This document shows, piece by piece, positions 56,898 to 64,000 of a DNA stretch of 64,000 nucleotides. The notes below the pieces were generated by a model. It did no database searches. It saw only the letters and a program-made list of their open reading frames with translations, and had not been told where the DNA came from. Within the stretch, counting starts at the first letter, position 1. Each line of letters begins with the position of its first letter. The stretch covers positions 4,992,501-5,056,500 of the forward strand of contig NZ_CP056030.1 of the NCBI RefSeq assembly GCF_013374995.1, in the 5' to 3' direction. The position numbers and the translations under genes were made by a program. The DNA is from Pseudomonas eucalypticola (GTDB lineage Bacteria > Pseudomonadota > Gammaproteobacteria > Pseudomonadales > Pseudomonadaceae).

Positions 56898-57524
56898 TCA
56901 TGCCAGGCCGTTGCGCTGGGCCAGTTCGATCAGGTCCACCAGGGACCGGGCATTGAGCTTGAGCAACAGCCGGGTCTTGTAGGTGCTGACAGTCTTGTTG
57001 CTCAAGAACATGCCGTCAGCGATTTCCTTGTTGCTCTTGCCCCGCGCCAACTGTTGCAACACCATCATTTCCCGACCCGACAAGCGCTCGATCATCTGCG
57101 CCTCGGAAGCATTGCCCAGGCTGGAGCGCACCGAGTGCAATGCCTGGTTGGGGAAGTAGCTGTACCCCGACAACACCGCCTTGATGGCGCTGAGCAATTC
57201 CGTCAGGTCTTGTTGCTTGCACACGTAACCCGCCGCGCCGGTCTGCATGCAGCGCATGGAAAAATGCCCGGGCGCCTGGGACGTGAGCACCAGCACCTTC
57301 ACGGGCCGCTTCTCCGCCGCCAACCGGGCGATGACCTCCAGGCCATCGAGCTTGGGAATGGCGATGTCGAGAATCACGATGTCCGGTTCGTGCTCCCGTG
57401 CCAGTTGCAAGGCTTCCACGCCATTGTCCGTCTCCCCCACCACCTCGTAGCAGTGGCGCTCCATCAGCATGCGCACCGCGAGGCGAATGACAGGGTGATC
57501 ATCCACGATCAGCACTTTATTCAT
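56898..57524 (-). CDS. LuxR/NarL-type response regulator, EvgA/BvgA group
   Basis: 208 residues: a receiver (phospho-acceptor Asp in IVILDIAIPKLDG, acidic pair in IVDDHP, Lys in GYVCKQQD) and a C-terminal LuxR helix-turn-helix (MVLQQLARGKSNKEIADGMF). The stretch FLSNKTVSTYKTRLLLKL is close to EvgA/BvgA and RocA-type regulators. No sensor kinase gene is beside it, so it is an orphan here. The ATG at 57524 is used; a TTG four codons upstream opens the frame. Confidence 0.9.
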   Translation of the reverse strand: MNKVLIVDDHPVIRLAVRMLMERHCYEVVGETDNGVEALQLAREHEPDIVILDIAIPKLDGLEVIARLAAEKRPVKVLVLTSQAPGHFSMRCMQTGAAGYVCKQQDLTELLSAIKAVLSGYSYFPNQALHSVRSSLGNASEAQMIERLSGREMMVLQQLARGKSNKEIADGMFLSNKTVSTYKTRLLLKLNARSLVDLIELAQRNGLA

Positions 57525-58099
57525 GGGAAAATCCAATTATCGCTGTTCGAATTTTTAGAGCCCGCACAATAGCCTAGTCGTCTGGCCATTTGCATTGCAT
57601 CGCCACCATCCACCTAGCGGCAAAGACAAAACCCACAGCCAACAAAGACTTTTCCTACAGAAAACCTCCTCCACTGAAGTTCTCTCCAGATTTTTCCGAC
57701 AATTGGTAGCCCTACATTGATAAATACCTGACGACAATGAGCATTGCACATTGAATTATCGGCAGCAATTGAGTATTTACTTACAAGCCAATCAACCTGT
57801 GTCCAATTCCGGGCCTCTCGTTTTTCGGCAGCCAAGGCGTGCCACGGGCAGCCCTGCATAGGTGGTTTGCCCTTCTCTTTATATCCAGTTGTAAACGATT
57901 TTACACCTCGCAGATCCTGCAAGAGCTTTGTCAGCCGGGGCCTTCAGGCCATGAGGCCGGGAAGGCCAGCCCCGCGCAGCCGGTGTGGGGCGTCATAAGC
58001 CAAAACAAAAATAACTATGCATTAACCGGTGCTTGCCATTGAAACTCTACGATGTCGCTGACAGATGTCGGCTGAATAAAGCCTTGGCAAGGAGCTACC
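57525..58099. other. AT-richer intergenic region
   Basis: 575 bases between the divergent response regulator and the unknown membrane protein. No convincing gene. A GC-rich dyad-containing stretch occurs at 57935-57985 (GGCCTTCAGGCCATGAGGCC). AAGGAG at 58090 belongs to the next gene. The AT-rich part (57540-57780) probably contains the regulator's promoter. Confidence 0.45.
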
Positions 58100-58762
58100 A
58101 TGCCCAGTCCTCCCGCGAACACCAAGAACCCCCTGACGATCATTGCGATCTTTGCCGCGATTGTGGAAGCCTCGGCATTGGCTTCGCTGCCTTTCCTCAA
58201 AGAAGACAGCCAAGACCTTTACACGTGGTTTCTGGTTGGTTTTCCGCCTTTCTTGACACTGTTATTCTTTGTAACCCTCAATTTCAATTACAAAGTGTTG
58301 TACTCGCCTTCAGACTTCAATAACCCAGGCGATTTCATGCAAATCGCCAATGGTCCGCCGTTAGCCGTAACGCCGGTTGCACTACCGCCGGCCGCCGCAG
58401 TGGCGACGCCCCCCACAGCGGCCACGAACCGACCGCCGCGCACACCCGATCCACCCACCTGCGGCCCTCAGCCCACGGCCGTGTATGTGCTGGATTGCAG
58501 GCGGTTCGACACGGCCCAGTCGTTGAACACCGCGATTGATGATGTGATGAGCACCCCGCAGGAAAACGGCCGGCACCTCATTCTGCTGTACCAGGCCGGG
58601 CACGGAAGCGGCGGTGCGGGGGAACGGATGGCCCAGGCGCTGGCCAGAACCTTCGCACAAGGCAGCGACTGCATCGTCAGCGCCTACGACGTGGACACCG
58701 CCGCCCTCGTTACCCTCAACCGACAAGCCACGGCGGCGCATGACAACGTGGGTCCTGCGTGA
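58100..58762 (+). CDS. Unknown protein: two membrane helices, Pro-rich linker, soluble C-terminal domain
   Basis: 220 residues. Two hydrophobic helices (LTIIAIFAAIVEASALASL and FLVGFPPFLTLLFFVTLNF) are followed by a Pro/Ala/Thr linker (about residues 95-130) and a C-terminal domain of about 90 residues beginning PTAVYVLDCRRFDTAQSLN. That domain has alternating strands and helices (LILLYQAGHG, DCIVSAYDVDTAALV) suggestive of a small alpha/beta fold. AAGGAG precedes the ATG. No family recognised; convergent with argG. Confidence 0.75.
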   Translation: MPSPPANTKNPLTIIAIFAAIVEASALASLPFLKEDSQDLYTWFLVGFPPFLTLLFFVTLNFNYKVLYSPSDFNNPGDFMQIANGPPLAVTPVALPPAAAVATPPTAATNRPPRTPDPPTCGPQPTAVYVLDCRRFDTAQSLNTAIDDVMSTPQENGRHLILLYQAGHGSGGAGERMAQALARTFAQGSDCIVSAYDVDTAALVTLNRQATAAHDNVGPA

Positions 58763-58771
58763 GCCAGAAAG

Positions 58772-58802
58772 CACAAAGCCCCGGACAGGCCGGGGCTTTG
58801 TG
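58772..58802. terminator. Shared terminator hairpin before argG stop
   Basis: Perfect 13-bp stem (58772-58784 / 58790-58802) with loop ACAGG, between convergent genes. T-run short on both sides. Confidence 0.75.
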
Positions 58803-58819
58803 GTGCAACCAGGGGGCAA

Positions 58820-60037
<1,218 letters not shown>

Positions 60038-60168
60038 GCCATCACTCCACGGGGTTGTACGGAAAGCCGATTAGTCTACCGTTCAAACCCGCAGATTTAC
60101 AGAGGCGCGACAGCAAATGACGATGAAGCGACAATAACTTTCGCCCGGGCGACCCCGTCAGGCAGTGT

Positions 60169-61137
60169 TCATAGCTGTGCGGGCGGCTTGGCCTGCGCAG
60201 GGCCGGGCTGCGCAGGTGCCTGCTGGGAGGCCGGCACGGGCGCTTGTTGCACCGCTTCGGGCGCTACCGCCGGCTTCTCGGCCACGGGCACCCGTGACAG
60301 TTGAATGTTCACGCGGCGGTTGAGGGCACGGTTGGTCGCGTTGGTGTTCGGCGCGATCGGGTATTGCTCGCCATGGAAGCGCATGACGATATCGGCTTCC
60401 GGCACGCCCGCGGCCTTGAGGTAGTCCATCACCGCCAACGCACGACGGCGCGACATGTCGCGGTTGGTCAAGCGGTTGCCGCTGTTGTCGGAGTGCCCGT
60501 CGAGTTCGACATGGTTCACGCTGGGGTCGGCCTTCATGTACGCCAGAATGGTGTCGAGCCGGCGCTTGGCCGCAGCATCCAGGTCGTTGCCGCCGCCGGG
60601 GAAGCCCACCTGCGTGCGGCTGACCTGGTCGAAGTTCATGGCCAGCAGCTTGCTGGTGCAGGCCTGGAAGTCGGTGTAGCCCTGGCTGAATTTCACCGGT
60701 AGCACCCGCACTTCGGTGGGCCGCCCGGTTTCCCCGGAGAACGTGCGGATGACCGTGCTGCGCCCCTCGATCAGACCGCCGATCAAACGGCTGGCCTGGC
60801 CTTGGGAGCTATTGAACAGGGTGTCGCCGCTGCCCATGCGCACCGAGCCCAGGCTGATGTCGCCGCGCCCAGGCTGCCACGGTGCGGCCGCCGCCAGCAG
60901 GGTGGCCGAACCGCGGCCCAGCAATCGGCTGCTGGAGCGCAGGCTGAACACGGCGCCCTCGCCCGCGCGCTGAACGAATTCACCGGAGCCGAAATCGGCG
61001 ATCGGCTGCACCAGCCGACACTCGAACTGATCGCCTTCGACCTTCCACTCGACATTCTCCAGACGGGTCTGGAACGTGATTGCCATCGCAGGCAAGCTGG
61101 CAAACATACTGAGCAGGGCAAGATAACGCTGGCGCAC
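60169..61137 (-). CDS. motY: Flagellar stator-associated OmpA-family protein MotY
   Basis: Periplasmic OmpA-type peptidoglycan-binding protein that supports the flagellar stator in pseudomonads. Start: I choose the GTG at 61137 (MRQRYLALLSMFASLPAMA), which has GGAG six bases before it and gives a signal peptide; the ATG at 61164 lies against a GGAGGT with no spacing. That makes 322 residues. The MotY N-terminal domain (FQTRLENVEWKVEGDQFEC) is followed by the OmpA C domain (ELDGHSDNSGNRLTNRDMS) and a Pro/Ala/Gln tail. Confidence 0.9.
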   Translation of the reverse strand: MRQRYLALLSMFASLPAMAITFQTRLENVEWKVEGDQFECRLVQPIADFGSGEFVQRAGEGAVFSLRSSSRLLGRGSATLLAAAAPWQPGRGDISLGSVRMGSGDTLFNSSQGQASRLIGGLIEGRSTVIRTFSGETGRPTEVRVLPVKFSQGYTDFQACTSKLLAMNFDQVSRTQVGFPGGGNDLDAAAKRRLDTILAYMKADPSVNHVELDGHSDNSGNRLTNRDMSRRRALAVMDYLKAAGVPEADIVMRFHGEQYPIAPNTNATNRALNRRVNIQLSRVPVAEKPAVAPEAVQQAPVPASQQAPAQPGPAQAKPPAQL

Positions 61138-61266
61138 GGGAGGCTCCACAAATGTGTACGGCATACCTCCGGGCTATCGGTCGGGTCGTGGAAAACTTGA
61201 TACCGAGTGCCTGCATCGCCCATTTGCGGTAGCATTCCCCCGAGTTCGAACCGCCTGGAAACCCCC

Positions 61267-62313
61267 ATGTCCGACCGCCTGACCCTCCTGCGTCCCGATG
61301 ACTGGCACATCCATCTTCGCGATGGCGCCGTGCTGCCCCACACCGTCGGCGACGTTGCGCGCACTTTTGGCCGCGCAATCATCATGCCCAACCTGGTACC
61401 GCCTGTTCGCAACGCCGAGGAAGCCGACGCCTACCGTCAGCGCATCCTGGCCGCCCGCCCGGCCGGCAGCCGCTTCGAGCCGTTGATGGTGCTTTACCTC
61501 ACCGACCTGACCACGCCCGACGACATCCGCGCGGCCAAGGCCAGCGGCTTCGTCCATGCGGCCAAGCTGTACCCGGCCGGCGCCACCACCAACTCCGACT
61601 CGGGCGTGACCAGCGTCGACAAGATCTTCCCGGTGCTCGAGGCCATGGCCGAGGTCGGCATGCTGCTGCTGGTGCACGGTGAAGTGACCCGCGGCGAAGT
61701 GGACGTGTTCGACCGCGAGAAACAATTCATCGACGAGCACATGCGCCGCGTGGTGGAACGCTTCCCGACGTTGAAAGTGGTGTTCGAGCACATCACCACC
61801 GGTGACGCCGTGCAGTTCGTCAACGAGGCTTCGGCCAACGTGGCGGCGACCATTACCGCGCATCACCTGCTGTACAACCGCAACCACATGCTGGTGGGCG
61901 GCATTCGTCCGCACTTCTACTGCCTGCCGATCCTCAAGCGCAACACCCATCAGGTGTCTCTGCTCGACGCGGCCACCAGCGGCAGCCCCAAGTTCTTCCT
62001 GGGCACCGACTCGGCCCCTCATGCCCAGCACGCCAAGGAAGCGGCCTGCGGTTGCGCCGGCTGCTACACCGCCTACGCGGCCATCGAGCTGTACGCCGAG
62101 GCCTTCGAGCAGCGCAATGCGCTGGACAAGCTCGAAGGCTTCGCCAGCCTGCACGGCCCGGCCTTCTATGGCCTGCCGGTGAACACCGACACCATTACCC
62201 TGGTCCGCGAAGAGTGGACGGCCCCGGCCAGCCTGCCGTTCGGCGAGCTGTCCGTCATCCCGCTGCGCGCCGGTGAAAAACTGCGCTGGCGCCTGCTGGA
62301 GAAAACCGCGTGA
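61267..62313 (+). CDS. pyrC: Dihydroorotase (type II, homodimeric)
   Basis: Closes carbamoyl aspartate to dihydroorotate in pyrimidine synthesis. 348 residues. Zinc ligands in [10 protein letters not shown], the carboxylated lysine in [15 protein letters not shown], then LVHGEV, FEHITT and [10 protein letters not shown] at 61267 is used. The stop overlaps the rnt GTG start by four bases. Confidence 0.96.
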   Translation: MSDRLTLLRPDDWHIHLRDGAVLPHTVGDVARTFGRAIIMPNLVPPVRNAEEADAYRQRILAARPAGSRFEPLMVLYLTDLTTPDDIRAAKASGFVHAAKLYPAGATTNSDSGVTSVDKIFPVLEAMAEVGMLLLVHGEVTRGEVDVFDREKQFIDEHMRRVVERFPTLKVVFEHITTGDAVQFVNEASANVAATITAHHLLYNRNHMLVGGIRPHFYCLPILKRNTHQVSLLDAATSGSPKFFLGTDSAPHAQHAKEAACGCAGCYTAYAAIELYAEAFEQRNALDKLEGFASLHGPAFYGLPVNTDTITLVREEWTAPASLPFGELSVIPLRAGEKLRWRLLEKTA

Positions 62314-62981
62314 GTGAAGACCACTTCGACGAAGACCAGGACACCGGCGGTGGCGGTTCACGCCACCCCATGGCAGCGCGCTTTCGCGGTTACCTGCCGG
62401 TAGTGGTCGATGTCGAGACCGGCGGCTTCAACAGCGCCACCGACGCGCTGCTGGAAATCGCCGCGACCATCATCGGCATGGACGAGATGGGCTTCCTGTA
62501 CCCCGAGCACACGCTGTTCTTCCGGGTAGAGCCATTCGAGGGCGCCAACATCGAGCCGGCGGCGCTGGAGTTCACTGGCATCAAGCTGGACCACCCGCTG
62601 CGCATGGCGGTGAGTGAGGAGTCGGCCTTGACCGACATCTTCCGCAGCATCCGCAAGTCGCTGAAAGCCAATGGCTGCAAGCGCGCGGTACTGGTGGGCC
62701 ACAACGCCAGCTTCGACCTGGGCTTCCTCAACGCCGCCGTGGCGCGCAACGACCTCAAGCGCAACCCGTTCCACCCTTTCTCCAGCTTCGACACCGCGAC
62801 GCTGGCGGGCCTGGCCTACGGCCAGACCGTGCTGGCCAAGGCGTGCCAGGCAGCCGACATCGACTTCGACGGCCGTGAGGCCCACTCGGCTCGCTACGAC
62901 ACCGAGAAGACCGCCGAGCTGTTCTGCGGCATCGTCAACCGCTGGAAGGAAATGGGCGGCTGGGAAGACTTCGACCGTTGA
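62310..62981 (+). CDS. rnt: Ribonuclease T
   Basis: 3'-to-5' exoribonuclease that trims tRNA and other stable RNA ends. 223 residues, DEDDh family: [13 protein letters not shown] (ExoI), [11 protein letters not shown] (ExoII) and [14 protein letters not shown] (ExoIII). It starts with GTG (GTGA overlap with pyrC), showing coupling. An N-terminal Asp/Gly-rich leader of about 28 residues precedes the domain. Confidence 0.95.
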   Translation: MSEDHFDEDQDTGGGGSRHPMAARFRGYLPVVVDVETGGFNSATDALLEIAATIIGMDEMGFLYPEHTLFFRVEPFEGANIEPAALEFTGIKLDHPLRMAVSEESALTDIFRSIRKSLKANGCKRAVLVGHNASFDLGFLNAAVARNDLKRNPFHPFSSFDTATLAGLAYGQTVLAKACQAADIDFDGREAHSARYDTEKTAELFCGIVNRWKEMGGWEDFDR

Positions 62982-63020
62982 TGCACCCCGCCTGATCACC
63001 CGCTGATCGGCGCAGAATCT

Positions 63021-63066
63021 GGCATGCCAGCGAGCTTCCGAGCCGCCACCCACTCGCTGGCACGCC
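63021..63066. repeat. REP-like palindromic element, family B copy 2
   Basis: Inverted repeat with arms GGCATGCCAGCGAG and CTCGCTGGCACGCC (one mismatch), sharing the GCCAGCGAG core with 54798-54859. It lies after rnt. Confidence 0.7.
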
Positions 63067-63136
63067 ATTTCCTGCACCCTCCTGTCCCCTGCACATGACC
63101 ACCCATCGCTCTTGCTTAATGCGTTGCGAAGTTGTT

Positions 63137-63165
63137 TTGACAAGCATTCTCATTACGATTAGTCT
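63137..63165 (+). promoter_or_regulatory. bfd promoter with overlapping Fur-box-like site
   Basis: A perfect -35 TTGACA (63137-63142) and, 17 bases on, a weak -10 TAGTCT. A 7-1-7 Fur-like dyad TGACAAG-C-ATTCTCA (63138-63152; 11 of 14 arm positions match TGATAAT-N-ATTATCA) sits on the -35. This agrees with bfd being induced in iron starvation. Confidence 0.6.
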
Positions 63166-63202
63166 CACCGCATCAAGACGACACAGCGACGGTGTGCCCC
63201 CT

Positions 63203-63421
63203 ATGTATGTTTGCCTCTGCCAAGGTGTGACCGACGGTCAGATCCGTGACGCGATCTATGAAGGATGCTGCAGCTACAAGGACGTCCGCCAGACCTTGGG
63301 TGTGGCCTCTCAATGCGGTAAATGCGCCTGCCTCGCCAAGCAGGTGGTGCGTGAAACCCTCACTGAACTACAAGCCAGCCAGGCCGCCCTGCCCTACCCG
63401 GTAGAATTTACCGCCGCCTGA
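63203..63421 (+). CDS. bfd: Bacterioferritin-associated ferredoxin
   Basis: [2Fe-2S] ferredoxin that reduces the iron core of bacterioferritin to release iron. 72 residues. Cluster ligands are Cys4 and Cys6 (VCLCQG) and Cys38 and Cys41 (SQCGKC), with the helical BFD fold between. The next gene is bacterioferritin. A terminator follows the stop, so the two are separate units. Confidence 0.95.
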   Translation: MYVCLCQGVTDGQIRDAIYEGCCSYKDVRQTLGVASQCGKCACLAKQVVRETLTELQASQAALPYPVEFTAA

Positions 63422-63440
63422 AACCCCGAATATCGAAGAA

Positions 63441-63467
63441 CCGGACCCCGTGTCCGGTTTTTTTATG
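63441..63467 (+). terminator. Terminator of bfd
   Basis: Stem AACCGGAC / GTCCGGTT with loop CCCGT and a run of nine Ts in all. Confidence 0.92.
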
Positions 63468-63561
63468 CCTGCAATTCAAGTAGTTACGTTCTGGATGCGG
63501 AACTCAAACATTCTTATTCCGATTAATTTTCATATAGTATTCAATAACTTAGGTTTGACAG

Positions 63562-63587
63562 CGGAAGTTGCGGGGCTCAAACTTCCG
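63562..63587 (+). promoter_or_regulatory. Hairpin in the bacterioferritin leader
   Basis: Perfect 8-bp inverted repeat CGGAAGTT-N10-AACTTCCG, about 35 bases before the bfr ATG, just after a TTGACA (63555-63560). It may be part of a promoter or mRNA structure; no known regulator site is matched. Confidence 0.4.
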
Positions 63588-63622
63588 TCATTGGCACTCT
63601 TTACTCAGGACAGGACCCCACC

Positions 63623-64000
63623 ATGAAAGGCGATATCAGCGTCATCCAGCATCTCAACAAGATCCTCGGTAACGAGCTCATCGCCATCAACCAATACTTC
63701 CTGCACGCGCGCATGTATGAAGACTGGGGCCTGAACAAGCTGGGCAAGTTCGAGTACAAGGAATCCATCCAGGCGATGAAGGACGCTGACAAACTGATCA
63801 AGCGCATCCTGTTCCTGGAAGGCATTCCCAACCTGCAAGAGCTGGGCAAGATCCTCATCGGCGAACACACGCGTGAAATGCTGGAGTGTGACCTGAAGAT
63901 CGAGCGCAAGGCCCACGTCGACATCAAGGCCGCCATTGCCCACTGCGAGACCACCGGCGACTTCGGTAGCCGCGACATGCTGGAAGACATCCTGGAAGAC
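63623..64000 (+). CDS. bfr: Bacterioferritin subunit, haem-binding (alpha) type, 3' end outside window
   Basis: First 126 residues of a 24-mer iron-storage subunit. The haem ligand Met52 is present. Ferroxidase ligands Glu18 and Glu94 are present, but Glu51 is Ala and His54 is Asp ([10 protein letters not shown]), so this chain should not form a working di-iron ferroxidase centre. The residues expected at 127 and 130 lie beyond the window. In P. putida, alpha and beta bacterioferritins divide haem binding and ferroxidase activity, and this chain fits the haem-binding partner. Confidence 0.92.
   Translation, partial: MKGDISVIQHLNKILGNELIAINQYFLHARMYEDWGLNKLGKFEYKESIQAMKDADKLIKRILFLEGIPNLQELGKILIGEHTREMLECDLKIERKAHVDIKAAIAHCETTGDFGSRDMLEDILED

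Noticed and set aside
57614-57922. 102-codon frame on the minus strand in the intergenic region
   Set aside because: No ribosome site, Cys/Trp-rich low-likelihood sequence, no resemblance to a family.

Overview
The window is about 64 kb of chromosome from a GC-rich gammaproteobacterium, almost certainly a Pseudomonas of the P. putida type. The evidence is core gene order typical of that genus (dapE-rlmA-csp-plsB; dcd-csp-apbC-metG; nth beside a PA3496-type gene; argG-motY-pyrC-rnt-bfd-bfr), the aotJQMOP transporter order, a QuiP-type acylase, an InhA-type isonitrile hydratase and Pseudomonas-style REP palindromes. There is no rRNA, CRISPR array, prophage or intact insertion sequence.

Layout. 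1-1.7 kb: the 3' part of a membrane glycosyltransferase that runs off the left edge. 1.8-6.2 kb: a chaperone-usher fimbrial operon (major subunit, chaperone, usher, small subunit). 6.3-12.9 kb: dapE, rlmA, a hypothetical gene, a cold-shock gene, plsB and two exported-protein genes. 12.9-18.5 kb: a Fic protein with operator-like palindromes around its promoter, a TonB-dependent siderophore receptor, rsmJ, a protein with an internal duplication and a His-rich SEC-C protein. 18.7-22.0 kb: acylase and isonitrile hydratase. 22.1-22.7 kb: a tandemly duplicated tRNA-Val/tRNA-Asp unit. 22.8-30.3 kb: rdgC, a BASS transporter, a guanidine exporter behind a guanidine-II riboswitch, an LplT-PlsC fusion, a TDT transporter and an MFS/TetR divergent pair. 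30.4-35.4 kb: a symporter-histidine kinase-receiver hybrid and rmuC, overlapping at their 3' ends. 35.4-37.5 kb: a gene-poor, AT-richer stretch with two small genes. 37.6-39.5 kb: fadL-type porin and an exported glutathione peroxidase. 39.6-49.8 kb: the four-enzyme ligase-associated DNA repair set (exonuclease, ligase, Lhr-type helicase, phosphoesterase), split in two by the aot arginine/ornithine transport operon. 49.9-56.8 kb: a small Pro-rich gene, dcd, csp, apbC, metG, an orphan rnfB-like gene, nth and a PA3496-family gene. 56.9-64 kb: an EvgA/BvgA-type response regulator, an unknown membrane protein, argG, motY, pyrC, rnt, bfd and the 5' part of a bacterioferritin gene cut by the right edge.

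Functional links. bfd and bfr are iron-store genes; a Fur-box-like site lies over the bfd promoter. The visible bacterioferritin keeps the haem Met52 but has lost two ferroxidase ligands, so it probably works with a second subunit. The guanidine riboswitch explains the job of the SMR exporter. The Fic gene looks autoregulated. The repair enzymes and the aot transporter are all on the plus strand, so the split cluster is still co-oriented. The strongest candidates for something not well described are the fic promoter architecture and the interrupted repair cluster; nothing in the window is convincingly a wholly new multi-gene system.
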